A DNA stretch of 64,000 nt, from contig NZ_JACNMJ010000001.1 of NCBI RefSeq assembly GCF_014526325.1, positions 620,001 to 684,000 of the forward strand, written 5' to 3'. This DNA comes from Psychroserpens algicola (GTDB lineage Bacteria; Bacteroidota; Bacteroidia; Flavobacteriales; Flavobacteriaceae). The notes beneath the pieces were generated by a model that saw only the letters and a program-made list of their open reading frames with translations, ran no database searches and was not told the DNA's origin. The first letter of the stretch is position 1; every line of letters starts with the position of its first letter. Shown one piece after another: positions 21,040-30,317 of this stretch. Made by a program: the position numbers and the translations under genes.

Positions 21040-22053
21040 TTAATCATCAAATGTAAGTATCGTTTTATCCTTACTAACCTTTAGAGTAATCTGATGTCCT
21101 AAAACCATGGCTCTATTGTCAGGTTCGTGGCCTGCAGGCATATTGAAAGCAATTGGAAAATCATAATCTGAAAGCGCATCTAAAATTAATTGCTCAACAG
21201 ATGTTCCCCAGAGTGTAGTGTTCTTTCGCAATTTTGTCATATCGCCAACCAGAACACCATTACAATTATCAAAATAACCAGCACGCTTCATACTTTGTAG
21301 CATGCGATCAATATGGTATTTGTATTCTCCAATTTCTTCTATAAAAAGGATTTTGCCTGATGTATCGATACTTGTTTTAGAACCTAACATGGTATGAAGC
21401 ATTGTTAAGTTTCCGCCAACTAATGGTCCGCTTGCTTCTCCTGTTCTATTATACTCAGATCCGTTTAATGTATAATTAACTGGCTTACCGAAAATCGTAG
21501 ATTTAAAGGTTGCAACGGTTTCTTTGATATCTTCTAAATCTTTAGTTAAACTCACACCCATTAAAGCATGAATAGATTGAAATCCTTCATTATGTATTTG
21601 ATTATGTAATGCCGTTATATCACTATAACCAATTAACCATTTTGGATGCTTTTTAAATTTTGTATAATCTAATTTGTCTAAAATTCTAACTGCTCCATAA
21701 CCACCTCTGGCACACCAAATAGCTTTTATACTTGGGTCGTCTAATGCATTCTGAAAATCCTCACATCGTTCGTCATCGGTACCTGCAAAATGATCGGCCT
21801 GCTTAAATACGTGCTTTCCAACAACAGTCTTTAAGCCAAAACTATGTAATAGCTTTACAGCACGTTCCACTTCTTCATCTCTATTTTTTAGTATTCCTGA
21901 TGGCGCAACTATTGCTACAGTATCTCCTGCTTTTAAGTAAGGTGGTTGTATCAAAACAGCTTGGTTTTTTAGAACAGATTTATCCTGAGCAGTTACATTT
22001 CCGAAGAAAAAACAGAGTAAAATCAGGAATAAAAAGTAACGGATTTTTGACAT
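21040..22053 (-). CDS. LD-carboxypeptidase family (S66) peptidase, exported
   Basis: 337 residues from the ATG at 22053; the ATG at 22068 would add MYIYN before the signal peptide MSKIRYFLFLILLCFF. PPYLKAGDTVAIVAPSGI and WCARGGYGAVRILD show the S66 fold with the nucleophile region of the N-terminal half; the IEEIGEYKYHIDRML segment carries the catalytic Glu and the C-terminal His lies in AGHEPDNRAM. The enzyme trims the terminal D-Ala from murein tetrapeptides in E. coli. The signal peptide places this one in the periplasm. First gene of a three-gene unit. Confidence 0.9.
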   Translation of the reverse strand: MSKIRYFLFLILLCFFFGNVTAQDKSVLKNQAVLIQPPYLKAGDTVAIVAPSGILKNRDEEVERAVKLLHSFGLKTVVGKHVFKQADHFAGTDDERCEDFQNALDDPSIKAIWCARGGYGAVRILDKLDYTKFKKHPKWLIGYSDITALHNQIHNEGFQSIHALMGVSLTKDLEDIKETVATFKSTIFGKPVNYTLNGSEYNRTGEASGPLVGGNLTMLHTMLGSKTSIDTSGKILFIEEIGEYKYHIDRMLQSMKRAGYFDNCNGVLVGDMTKLRKNTTLWGTSVEQLILDALSDYDFPIAFNMPAGHEPDNRAMVLGHQITLKVSKDKTILTFDD

Positions 22054-22233
22054 ATTGTAAATGTACATTTTTTTTTAGATGTTTAAATTTAATAATTCTT
22101 AAAGCATCAATTATTTACAAAATTAGGAACGTAGATCATCATTGAATTATTAGATTGAGAATGTTAAGTATTTAATTATAGAAATCCTGTCTAAAATTTA
22201 TAATACTCACTTCAAAATCCTTTGTAAAATGTG

Positions 22234-22241
22234 TACTTTTG
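22234..22241 (+). promoter_or_regulatory. Candidate -7 box of metG
   Basis: TACTTTTG matches TAnnTTTG and ends 23 bp before the metG ATG at 22265. Confidence 0.55.
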
Positions 22242-22264
22242 TGGCTTGCTAAAACACATTCAAA

Positions 22265-24310
22265 ATGTCTAAACGATATACTATTACCGCAGCTTTACCT
22301 TACACTAACGGCCCAATTCATATTGGTCATTTAGCTGGTGTGTATGTACCTGCAGATATTTATGCTCGCTATAAGCGTTTAACGGGAAACGATGTCGCTT
22401 TTATTTGCGGAAGTGATGAACACGGTGTACCTATTACAATTAAAGCAAAAAAAGAGGGGGTTTCTCCTCAGGATATCGTTGACAAATATCACGCTATTAT
22501 AAAAAAATCTTTTGAAGATTTCGGAATTACCTTTGACAATTACTCTCGTACTTCTGCAAAAATTCATCATGATACAGCATCAGAATTTTTTAAAACACTC
22601 TATGATAAACATGAGTTTGTTGAAGAAATTACGGAGCAACTTTACGACGAAGAAGCGAATCAGTTTTTAGCCGATCGTTTTGTGACAGGCACTTGCCCAA
22701 AATGCGGAAATGAAGAGGCTTATGGTGATCAATGCGAAAACTGTGGTTCGAGTTTAAACGCCACAGATCTTATTAATCCGAAATCGGCCATCACTGGTAA
22801 TGTTCCAACACTTAAAGAAACCAAACACTGGTTTTTACCTTTAAATAAGCATGAAGATTTTTTAAGAGAATGGATTTTAAAAGGTCATAAAAAAGACTGG
22901 AAACCTAATGTTTACGGACAAGTAAAGTCGTGGATAGATGACGGTTTACGTCCAAGAGCAGTAACACGTGATTTAGATTGGGGAATACCTGTTCCTGTTC
23001 CTGGAGGCGAAGGCAAAGTACTTTACGTATGGTTTGATGCACCTATTGGTTACATTTCTGCCACTAAAGAATGGGCGGCAAAAGAAGGTAAAGACTGGGA
23101 ACCTTACTGGAAAGATAAAGACACCAAATTGGTTCACTTTATCGGTAAGGACAATATTGTATTTCACTGTATTATTTTCCCTTCAATGCTAAAGGCTGAA
23201 GGCTCTTATATCTTACCAGACAATGTTCCTGCAAATGAGTTTTTAAATTTAGAAGGCAACAAATTATCAACCTCTAAAAACTGGGCGGTTTGGTTACCAG
23301 ATTATTTAGAAGATTTTCCTAACCAACAAGATGTTTTACGTTATGCTTTAACTGCCAATGCTCCAGAAAGTAAGGATAATGACTTTACCTGGAAGGATTT
23401 TCAGGCGAGAAATAATAATGAGCTGGTAGCCATCTTCGGAAATTTTATTAATCGTGTTGTTGTTCTAACCAATAAATATTACGACGGTATTGTACCAGAA
23501 GCTTCAGAGTTTACAGATATAGACACCGAAACATTAGCTGCAGTAAAAGCGTATCCTGCAGTCATTGAAAGTTCTATTGAGCGTTACCGTTTTAGAGAAG
23601 CGAGTCAGGAATTGATGAATTTAGCACGCTTAGGTAATAAATACCTTGCTGACGAGGAACCTTGGAAATTGGTAAAAACTGATGAAAAGCGCACCAAAAC
23701 AATAATGTTTGTGGCTCTTCAAATCGCCAGTGCTCTAGCAACATTAAGTGAGCCTTTTTTACCATTCACTTCCACAAAACTGAAAGGGGTTTTAAATACT
23801 GATGCTAATTCCTGGGAGGACATTTCAACAAAAGATATACTTCTCGCATCTGGTCATCACATTGGAAAAGGTGAGTTGTTATTCTCAAAAATTGAAGATA
23901 AAACCATTCAAGAACAGCTCGATAAATTAGAAGCCAGTAAAAAAGCTAACGAGGCGGCAAATAAAGTTATCGAACCGCAAAAAGACCTCATTACTTTTGA
24001 TGATTTTACCAAATTGGATATACGCGTCGGGACTATTCTTGAAGCTGAAAAAATGCCTAAAACAAAAAAGCTACTTGTCTTAAAAGTAGATACAGGAATC
24101 GATACAAGAACCATTGTTTCTGGTATTGCAGAAACTTTTACACCCGAAGAAGTTATAGGAAAGCAAGTTACGGTTTTAGTTAATCTAGCTCCTAGAAAAT
24201 TACGAGGTATCGAAAGTGAAGGTATGATTTTAATGACCGAAACTCCTGAAGGACAATTGGTATTTGTAAATCCGGATACAGCGGTAGATAGTGGTTTACA
24301 AATAAGTTAG
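22265..24310 (+). CDS. metG: Methionyl-tRNA synthetase
   Basis: 681 residues. The class I signature is [14 protein letters not shown] (HIGH, residues 12-25). A zinc knuckle CPKCG...CENCG lies near 145-162, and the KMSKS motif appears as KLSTS in [14 protein letters not shown]-terminal EMAP/Trbp111 domain (from about 575, [20 protein letters not shown]) aids tRNA binding and dimerisation. The enzyme charges tRNA-Met in the cytoplasm. Full length and monocistronic, with its own -7 box. Confidence 0.97.
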   Translation: MSKRYTITAALPYTNGPIHIGHLAGVYVPADIYARYKRLTGNDVAFICGSDEHGVPITIKAKKEGVSPQDIVDKYHAIIKKSFEDFGITFDNYSRTSAKIHHDTASEFFKTLYDKHEFVEEITEQLYDEEANQFLADRFVTGTCPKCGNEEAYGDQCENCGSSLNATDLINPKSAITGNVPTLKETKHWFLPLNKHEDFLREWILKGHKKDWKPNVYGQVKSWIDDGLRPRAVTRDLDWGIPVPVPGGEGKVLYVWFDAPIGYISATKEWAAKEGKDWEPYWKDKDTKLVHFIGKDNIVFHCIIFPSMLKAEGSYILPDNVPANEFLNLEGNKLSTSKNWAVWLPDYLEDFPNQQDVLRYALTANAPESKDNDFTWKDFQARNNNELVAIFGNFINRVVVLTNKYYDGIVPEASEFTDIDTETLAAVKAYPAVIESSIERYRFREASQELMNLARLGNKYLADEEPWKLVKTDEKRTKTIMFVALQIASALATLSEPFLPFTSTKLKGVLNTDANSWEDISTKDILLASGHHIGKGELLFSKIEDKTIQEQLDKLEASKKANEAANKVIEPQKDLITFDDFTKLDIRVGTILEAEKMPKTKKLLVLKVDTGIDTRTIVSGIAETFTPEEVIGKQVTVLVNLAPRKLRGIESEGMILMTETPEGQLVFVNPDTAVDSGLQIS

Positions 24311-24377
24311 GAGTCTAATTATTAATGGTCTGCTTTTTGCAAACCTATTTAGTATTAATCATAAATACTCAAAAAGA

Positions 24378-24833
24378 ATGAAATTAATAATGCTAAACCT
24401 TTTTGCGATACTTGTTTTGTTAACTGGTTGCAATTCGAAAAACAAACAAAATAATACTAGTACAGACGCTGAATCTAAAGTCGAAACCTCAAAAGTGCCT
24501 ATATCTATTGAAAATACCACATGGAAACTAGTAACTCTTATGGGACAAGATGTAAGTCATAAAAATGCTTATATCATTTTTTCAAAAGATCAGAAAGTAT
24601 CAGGACATGGTGGTTGTAATAATTTTAGTGGGACTTACAGTATCACAGCTAATTCAAAATTATCAATTTCTCAGGTTGCTAACACATTAAGAGCTTGCGA
24701 ACATATGGATGTAGAGAACACATTTATGTCTGTATTAGAAAAAATTGACAACTACTCGCTTAAAGACAAAACATTGAGTCTCAATAAAGCAAAAATGGCA
24801 CCATTAGCTGTTTTTGAAGCCGTCGCAAAATAA
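24378..24833 (+). CDS. META-domain lipoprotein
   Basis: 151 residues. A lipoprotein signal (LVLLTGC, Cys 18) is followed by a META/HslJ-like domain, whose hallmark GHGGCNNFSGTYSI is near residue 75; the two later cysteines may pair. HslJ and META proteins are linked to envelope stress or motility in some bacteria, but no function is known here. It stands alone, 67 bp after metG. Confidence 0.85.
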   Translation: MKLIMLNLFAILVLLTGCNSKNKQNNTSTDAESKVETSKVPISIENTTWKLVTLMGQDVSHKNAYIIFSKDQKVSGHGGCNNFSGTYSITANSKLSISQVANTLRACEHMDVENTFMSVLEKIDNYSLKDKTLSLNKAKMAPLAVFEAVAK

Positions 24834-25058
24834 GATCTATTTTCATACTACAACAGGAAATACGCTAAGGTTGTTTTGTAATTAGATAGACACGTGTTAG
24901 ATTAAAGCCTTAAAAACAAGGGCTTTGCATGTTTAAATTATCAATAAAATACTGTTGTTTTTGATAATATGGCAAAAATTTACAGATAACACAGCAGATA
25001 ATTTATCAAAAAGATAAAAATTGTATATTAACATCTTCTAACCAAATTTTTATTTTTT

Positions 25059-25910
25059 ATGAAAAAAACTACGTCTTCTAAATTATCAAAGCAACTTACC
25101 AAATATGGAGCTTTAACAGCTGCTATTGCTGGTGTTGCTGATGCCAGTGGGCAAATAGGATATACCGATATCGGTCCTCCTGATTTTGTTGGTGGAGCCA
25201 ATCTTGAGTATATGCTGGATTTAAATAATGATGGTACCAATGATTTTAGAATCTTTAATGTAAATTCTTCTTATACATCTTCTTATGGAGGTATATACAT
25301 TTCTAATCAATTATTTATTAGTCCTTTAGCTGCTGGGAACGAGGTATTAGGTTCTGGTGGTGGTACTTTCGCATATCCATTTGCTTTAAGTGCAGGTGAG
25401 GCTATTTCTAGTGGAGGTTCTTCTTGGAATGATAATGGATTCACTTCTGGATTTCAATCACTAAATTATAGCTCTTGCAGTTATGGAAACTGGTGTGATA
25501 TTACTGATGGCTTTTTAGGTCTTCGTTTTGATGCAGGTGGAGGAAACATTCATTATGGCTGGGTTCGTTTAGATGTAGGAACCGCTAGTGATGTATTTAC
25601 TATTAAAGATTATGCTTGGAATTTAACTGTTGGTGAATCAATATTAGCTGGACAGCAAACTCTGGGTGTAAATGAAAGTATTTTAAATGATGTTAGAATT
25701 GTTGCCTTAAACAAAAGCATAGGATTATACAATCTACCTGAAGCGACTAGCTACAGTTTAGTTAATATGACTGGAAAGCGTATCTTAGAAGGAACAACTT
25801 CTGGTGATAGTTTTGTAGTCGAGGCAAATACTTTAGCGAGTGGAGTTTACATCATTGAATTAACTGATGCAAATTCAAAAGCTGTACTAAGAAAGAAACT
25901 GGTGCTTTAA
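25059..25910 (+). CDS. T9SS-sorted secreted protein with an unusual N-terminal signal
   Basis: 283 residues. The N-terminus (KKTTSSKLSKQLTKYGALTA) has a long Lys/Ser-rich n-region and only a short Ala/Gly hydrophobic stretch before ASGQ, where cleavage is likely. The middle is beta-rich, with FRIFNVNSSY and a HYGWVRLDVG strand, and resembles secreted flavobacterial proteins without known activity. The C-terminal ~75 residues (from GVNESILND) are a type A T9SS sorting domain ending KKLVL. A long hairpin terminator follows, shared with the convergent fusion gene. Confidence 0.8.
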   Translation: MKKTTSSKLSKQLTKYGALTAAIAGVADASGQIGYTDIGPPDFVGGANLEYMLDLNNDGTNDFRIFNVNSSYTSSYGGIYISNQLFISPLAAGNEVLGSGGGTFAYPFALSAGEAISSGGSSWNDNGFTSGFQSLNYSSCSYGNWCDITDGFLGLRFDAGGGNIHYGWVRLDVGTASDVFTIKDYAWNLTVGESILAGQQTLGVNESILNDVRIVALNKSIGLYNLPEATSYSLVNMTGKRILEGTTSGDSFVVEANTLASGVYIIELTDANSKAVLRKKLVL

Positions 25911-25931
25911 ATTACCTTTCTAAAATAATCA

Positions 25932-25964
25932 AAAAGCGTTTTTCTTGATAAGAAAAACGCTTTT
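25932..25964. terminator. Bidirectional terminator with 15-bp stem
   Basis: A 15-bp perfect stem (AAAAGCGTTTTTCTT and its complement) with a 3-base loop, between the T9SS gene ending at 25910 and the fusion gene ending at 25968. Confidence 0.88.
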
Positions 25965-25967
25965 CTT

Positions 25968-28502
25968 TTAAGCCTTATTTCTATATAATGTTTTATCTAC
26001 ACAGCCTAACATGGCTTCTTCATTCATCGCTTTTCCGATAAATAAGGATACTTTTTCAGCTACACTTTGCGTCTCATTCAATGCATCCTTGTAGTCTATA
26101 TAAATTAACTCTACACCAGGTTCTTTAGACTTCCACGATTCTACTTGTTTTAAATGATTCTCATAGGTTTGAAATAGTTTTACTGGTAATGTTTCAGTAT
26201 CTCGACCTATCATTTTTTGTTGAGATTTTACGACTTCATTTAAATCTCTGGTCATAAAAATCACTTTATAACGATATTTTGTATCTAAAAACTTAAGCAG
26301 TGGTGCAACTACTTTGAGCGCTTTATTTTGCGCTTTTCCTAACCAGCTATTATCCTTATGAAGTGCCATTACGGGATTATATTCTAAATAGCCTTTAGGA
26401 TTAGAAATATCGGCTTTTCTATTAGAATCTGTTAAGATATCAAGTCCGCCACTCTGAAGCATTTGCATCATTAGAGAGGTTCCAGATCTAGGCAAACCAG
26501 AGACAATAACAATCTGATCTTCAAAATATTTGTTATTCGTTTTATCGTTAAACTCTAAAGCATGATCTGTTTTCTCTTTAATATTTTCAATCGCCTTTTC
26601 AGCACGATAATGGGTTTTTGGTTTAAGTGCCGCAGCCGTTTCATAAGCTTTTTTAGCGTTGTCTAAATCTCCTAGTTTCTCTAAAGCTTCACCAAGCGTA
26701 TAATGTGCTTCAGGAAAATATTTAATAAGTTCAATAGCAGTTAAGGCATGTTCGGCAGCTTCTTCGTAATCATCAATTCTAATTAAAACATAAGCTAAAG
26801 CCTGATGATACCTTGCATTATCAATTTCATACTTCAATGCATGTTCAAAAGCATCTTTGGCATCCTGAAAACGATTTAAGCGTGTGTATATTTTTCCTAT
26901 TTGAAACCATACCTCTCCATTGGGCTTATTGTTTTTTGCCTTTACTAAAAGCGCCAATGCTTCTTTGACTTTATTTTTACTTAATAGAATTTTAGCTTCA
27001 GAAAAGTAGGTCTTGATTTCAAATTTTTTGTCTCTGGTTCGTAATTCATTAAGATAGATTTCAGCTTTATCATATTCTTCTAAAGCCAGACTTATGGTTA
27101 ACAAGTCCATATAATAAGGAATGATATCAATAGGATCTTTTTCTTTTATTAATTCTAATAAAATAGACTTAGACATCTCGTAATCTTTTTTGCCCATATA
27201 TACTTTGGCCAAGTTGTGCTTAAGATCACATTTTGTTTTTAAAATTGCGGTTTCTATATTCTCATCTGGTCGATCTATATAACCCAGTTCTATAAGTTGC
27301 TCAAGAGCCTCTTGGTCATTTAGAGTACTATTCTCATTATTACCAGCATTTGAGTGCTCACCAAAATCACCTTCTACACTTTCCCAGCTTTCAATATACT
27401 TTGGAGGTTTGGGCGTTTTAAAAATGTCTAGAGCTACTTTTCCATCCATATCTCTACCAACAGGCAAATCAAACATGTGCAATAGTGTTGGCGCCACATC
27501 AATAAGTCCAAGACCAAAGGTTTTTTCATTCTGCTTAATGTTTGGTCCAGCAGCTACAAATATGCCAAACTGCCTATGTTCTAAAGCTGGTGCTGCCTGA
27601 TATTTTGGCATTTCCAAAATACGTTTGTTTCCCGATTCATAACCATGATCAGACATGACAATAATGGTAGTATCCTCTCCTGCCAAATCGATCATTCGCT
27701 CTAGCATCATATCTTGAAAACGATAAGCACCTGAGATAACATCTTTATATATTTCAAATAATTCTGTAGGTATAGGTTTCAGTTTTGGTGGGTAAAACTT
27801 CATAAAGGCATGGCAGAAATGATCAATAGCATCATAATAGACTGCCATAAAATCCCATTCTGAATGTTGCATAGCATGTGTTGCTGCACAATGAACAGAG
27901 ACATTTTCAGCTAAAATTTTACAAAAGGTAATAAGGCTCTTACTTTCTTCCGTATTAATTTTATCAGCTTTAGGAATAAAAGGCAGAATATGTGCCTCAG
28001 TAACCTCTTGAGGAAACATTCTTAAATCTTGTATCTCTTTTAAATAATCGGCAGGATTTACACTTCCCTTTGGAATAGGACTTTTTTTCCTAATATCTTT
28101 ATTAACCTTTTGAAATTTATCTGAAACAACTATACCATTTATAGGTTCGGCAGGAAAACTTGGCCACCAACCTATCAGGTTACTCTTTAAACCTTGATTG
28201 TGAAAAATATTCCACAAGGCTCTGGATTTTCTAGAATGAACCGTAACTGGCTGAATTCCTTTTAAATCTGGCATAATTTCTAAAAACCCTAAAACACCGT
28301 GTTTGTCTGGCGTTTTTCCTGTAGCAACTGTTGACCATAACATGGGAGAATATGGAGGATTCATTGTTGCCATATTACCATATACACCTCTATCGATAAG
28401 TTTTTTTAGAGCTGGCATTTGACCTTTGGCCAGTAAAGGCCCTATGATTTTCCAATCGGCAGCATCCCAGCCAATAAGTAATACTTTATTTTTTTTCTTC
28501 AT
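25968..28502 (-). CDS. Phosphodiesterase-TPR-sulfotransferase fusion protein
   Basis: 844 residues in three parts. Residues 1-370 are an alkaline-phosphatase/type I phosphodiesterase fold: metal ligands in GWDAADW (D13), the nucleophile region PMLWSTVATGKTP (S57/T58), YYDAIDHFCHAF and MSDHGYESGNK. Residues about 400-640 are TPR repeats. Residues about 655-844 are a PAPS-dependent sulfotransferase, with the phosphate loop VSGLPRSGTSLMMQML (about 664-679) and IDYKDALNE near the end. No signal peptide is seen, so it is probably cytoplasmic. The domain order suggests coupling of sulfate-ester or phosphodiester chemistry, but substrates are unknown. A 48-residue gene overlaps its start by 17 bp. 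Confidence 0.88.
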   Translation of the reverse strand: MKKKNKVLLIGWDAADWKIIGPLLAKGQMPALKKLIDRGVYGNMATMNPPYSPMLWSTVATGKTPDKHGVLGFLEIMPDLKGIQPVTVHSRKSRALWNIFHNQGLKSNLIGWWPSFPAEPINGIVVSDKFQKVNKDIRKKSPIPKGSVNPADYLKEIQDLRMFPQEVTEAHILPFIPKADKINTEESKSLITFCKILAENVSVHCAATHAMQHSEWDFMAVYYDAIDHFCHAFMKFYPPKLKPIPTELFEIYKDVISGAYRFQDMMLERMIDLAGEDTTIIVMSDHGYESGNKRILEMPKYQAAPALEHRQFGIFVAAGPNIKQNEKTFGLGLIDVAPTLLHMFDLPVGRDMDGKVALDIFKTPKPPKYIESWESVEGDFGEHSNAGNNENSTLNDQEALEQLIELGYIDRPDENIETAILKTKCDLKHNLAKVYMGKKDYEMSKSILLELIKEKDPIDIIPYYMDLLTISLALEEYDKAEIYLNELRTRDKKFEIKTYFSEAKILLSKNKVKEALALLVKAKNNKPNGEVWFQIGKIYTRLNRFQDAKDAFEHALKYEIDNARYHQALAYVLIRIDDYEEAAEHALTAIELIKYFPEAHYTLGEALEKLGDLDNAKKAYETAAALKPKTHYRAEKAIENIKEKTDHALEFNDKTNNKYFEDQIVIVSGLPRSGTSLMMQMLQSGGLDILTDSNRKADISNPKGYLEYNPVMALHKDNSWLGKAQNKALKVVAPLLKFLDTKYRYKVIFMTRDLNEVVKSQQKMIGRDTETLPVKLFQTYENHLKQVESWKSKEPGVELIYIDYKDALNETQSVAEKVSLFIGKAMNEEAMLGCVDKTLYRNKA

Positions 28503-28632
28503 CGTTTTGCTTCAATTGCGCTTCTTTTTTTACTGCCCTCCATGCTCTTATACCTACATCACCTAAAGCTAATAATCCGAGTGATCCTTTTTCGGTGATT
28601 TCAATAGAATGTTTTTGTGGTTTTTTATCCAT
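28486..28632 (-). CDS. 48-residue protein overlapping the fusion gene
   Basis: ATG at 28632 (cat on the plus strand, 28630-28632) and TAA at 28486. The product is small and basic, with the core GSLGLLALGDVGIRAWRAVK flanked by Lys/Glu-rich ends. Its last codons overlap the first 17 bp of the fusion gene in another frame, the arrangement of translational coupling. A -7 box (28648-28655) sits upstream, so this ORF is the first gene of the unit. Not recognised; a Gly/Leu-rich amphipathic peptide that may bind the partner is only a guess. Confidence 0.65.
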   Translation of the reverse strand: MDKKPQKHSIEITEKGSLGLLALGDVGIRAWRAVKKEAQLKQNDEEKK

Positions 28633-28647
28633 AATTATATGTCTTGT

Positions 28648-28655
28648 CAAACATA
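28648..28655 (-). promoter_or_regulatory. Candidate -7 box for the 48-residue gene and fusion gene
   Basis: TATGTTTG on the minus strand matches TAnnTTTG and lies 16 bp before the ATG at 28632. Confidence 0.5.
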
Positions 28656-28951
28656 AAAATAGAATAATTATGCGATGTATATTTACATTTTTCCAATTTT
28701 AAATATTGAACTATAATTTTTGTGATATTAATATCTAGCAGCTATAAATACTAAGAATTATTCATGATTAATCACTCTCAAAAATCTCAATATTTATAGT
28801 AAAGTTAATCTGTTACAGTTGAGTTCTAGTTGAATATGTTTGTTAAAAAAGCTACATAGGAATAAGGCCTAGAATAAAATTGATGATAAATAAGCCTTAT
28901 GAAAATGAACAATTTAAATGTTAAATTTTATTTAGATTTAATTTAAATAAC
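28656..28951. other. AT-rich intergenic stretch
   Basis: No ORF with a plausible start, RNA gene or repeat was seen between the divergent promoters of the fusion-gene unit and the broken small gene at 28981. Confidence 0.6.
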
Positions 28952-28959
28952 TATTTTTG
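28952..28959 (+). promoter_or_regulatory. Candidate -7 box for the small Cys/Lys-rich gene
   Basis: TATTTTTG matches TAnnTTTG, 21 bp before the ATG at 28981. It suggests the downstream gene is, or recently was, transcribed. Confidence 0.5.
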
Positions 28960-28980
28960 CATTGTTTTTCAGCAAAAGTA

Positions 28981-29156
28981 ATGGGTAAAAAAAAAAAAAT
29001 AAGAAACTGAAAAAAGAGCGTGTTAAAGTTCTTCAAGATTCTGGCATTGACAGTTTAGGTAAAGTAAAATCTAAATGCTGTAAAAAATTCAAAAAATCTG
29101 AATTTAAGCGCTGTAAAAAATGTCCTTGTTTTGATTTAATCAAAAAAGTGGCTTAA
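28981..29156 (+). pseudogene. Small Cys/Lys-rich protein gene, frameshifted at an A13 tract
   Basis: From the ATG at 28981 the frame ends after nine codons, because thirteen A residues (28987-28999) are followed by a TGA at 29008. If the tract had fourteen A, the frame would run to the TAA at 29154 and give about 58 residues: a Lys-rich start, then VLQDSGIDSLGKVKSKCCKK and a KRCKKCPCFD segment, with five cysteines in CC, C and CxxC arrangement and C-terminal LIKKVA. The continuing frame has no start of its own and is bounded by a TAA at 28986. This may be a real null, a phase-variable or slippage-decoded gene, or a sequencing error. The product is not recognised; it may bind metal. Confidence 0.6.
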
Positions 29157-29205
29157 ATCTTTTAAGCTTTTGTAATGTTTTATTCACTAATCAGACTTAG
29201 TGAAT

Positions 29206-30069
29206 ATGACACACACTTTTAAAGAATTTTCTACCAATGCCATTTTCAATATTGGAAACGAAACCGATTTAAAATCATTTCAGACTCCAAAACAAGCTGA
29301 GTTTTATACCTTTATCTGGGCTCAAACCGAACCTATAGACATCATTATTGATAGCCTTCCAATAAGCTTAGCTCCTCATAGTATTTTAGCATTAACTCCT
29401 ATACAATATTTACAATATGTAGATGGACAAAACGCAATTGTGTATCAGTTTAACAGGGAGTTCTATTGCATAAAAGATCATGATCAAGAAGTGAGTTGTG
29501 TAGGTGTTTTGTTTTTTGGAAACGTTAATATTCCGATAATTCATCTGGATGAAAGCGAACAGCGAAAGTTTAATATACTTCATGAGGTTTTTATTGATGA
29601 ATTAGACACTAAAGACACTATTCAAGCCGAAATGTTACGTATGCTTATGGCTCGATTTATTATTAAGAGCACGCGATTACTTAAAGCAAAAGAAGGCATA
29701 GTTGAAACTGCTAAAAGTTCGAAAGTTAGTCTATTAAGATCATTTAATTATTTGGTAGAGCAACATTACAAAACCGAGCATAGTGTTTCTTTTTATGCTG
29801 CCCAACTGTTTAAATCTCCAAAAACATTATCTAATAATTTTGCCAAGTTTAATCAAAGTCCGTTACAAATTATACACGAACGCATCGTACTTGAAACCAA
29901 ACGGCTTTTAATTTATACCGATAAAACTGCAAAAGAAATTGCTTACGACGTAGGTTTTGAAGACGCCTCACATCTAAGTAGATTATTTAAAAAATATACT
30001 TCTCTATCGCCTTCAGACTTCAAAAAACAGCTAAACACTTCAAGTCAGGAAAAATTGACAAGCCAATAG
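29206..30069 (+). CDS. AraC-family transcriptional regulator
   Basis: 287 residues from the ATG at 29206; a GTG at 29200 would add two residues. The N-terminal ~170 residues form a cupin-like sensor of unknown ligand. The last ~100 residues hold two HTH motifs of the AraC/XylS type, with KTAKEIAYDVGFEDASHLSR and FKKYTSLSPSDFKK near the end. The end of the coding region carries the first of two copies of a putative operator-promoter module (30048-30112), so the regulator probably controls the genes just downstream. A redox-related signal would fit the AhpD-like target; that is inference. Confidence 0.92.
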   Translation: MTHTFKEFSTNAIFNIGNETDLKSFQTPKQAEFYTFIWAQTEPIDIIIDSLPISLAPHSILALTPIQYLQYVDGQNAIVYQFNREFYCIKDHDQEVSCVGVLFFGNVNIPIIHLDESEQRKFNILHEVFIDELDTKDTIQAEMLRMLMARFIIKSTRLLKAKEGIVETAKSSKVSLLRSFNYLVEQHYKTEHSVSFYAAQLFKSPKTLSNNFAKFNQSPLQIIHERIVLETKRLLIYTDKTAKEIAYDVGFEDASHLSRLFKKYTSLSPSDFKKQLNTSSQEKLTSQ

Positions 30070-30112
30070 GCAAATTGTTCATTCTTTAACATGAGTTAGC
30101 ATTGCATCTTTG
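30048..30112 (+). promoter_or_regulatory. Activator-type promoter module, copy 1
   Basis: GGAAAAATTGACA at 30048-30060 and CATTGCATCTTTG at 30100-30112, whose last 8 bases are a CATCTTTG -7-like box. The same two blocks occur at exactly the same spacing (52 bp start to start) in copy 2. Between them, CA (30064-65), AGG (30068-70), AAA (30072-74) and ATTCT (30081-85) are also shared in position. It overlaps the end of the araC-type gene and lies before the 57-codon ORF. Confidence 0.75.
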
Positions 30113-30138
30113 TATCGTTAAATCAAAACAGTATAAAG

Positions 30139-30312
30139 ATGAATTTAAAACACATATCTATTTTCAATTTAATTGAAATATTCACAAAAAATCACTCTAA
30201 AATCGCACATACTATCAGTCCGAAAACTCATTGTGAACAAAAACATATTCACGATTTTTATTGTGATGCCGAAAAACCCTTTATCAGTCACATTTCCGAA
30301 GCAAAAGTTTAG
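30139..30312 (+). CDS. 57-residue His/Cys-containing hypothetical protein
   Basis: ATG at 30139, TAG at 30310. The sequence begins MNLKHISIFNLIEIFTKNHS and continues with THCEQKHIHDFYCDAEKP, with eight His and two Cys in 57 residues. It starts 26 bp after the -7-like box of promoter module 1, so it is placed to be expressed under the same control as the AhpD-like gene. It ends 5 bp before promoter module 2. Not recognised. It could be a regulatory leader, a small metal-binding protein or the remnant of a lost gene. Confidence 0.5.
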   Translation: MNLKHISIFNLIEIFTKNHSKIAHTISPKTHCEQKHIHDFYCDAEKPFISHISEAKV

Positions 30313-30317
30313 AAAAG

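Noticed and set aside
24904-24926. AAAGCC/GGCTTT hairpin after the META lipoprotein.
   Set aside because: A short stem with an 11-base loop and no T run; not supported as a terminator.
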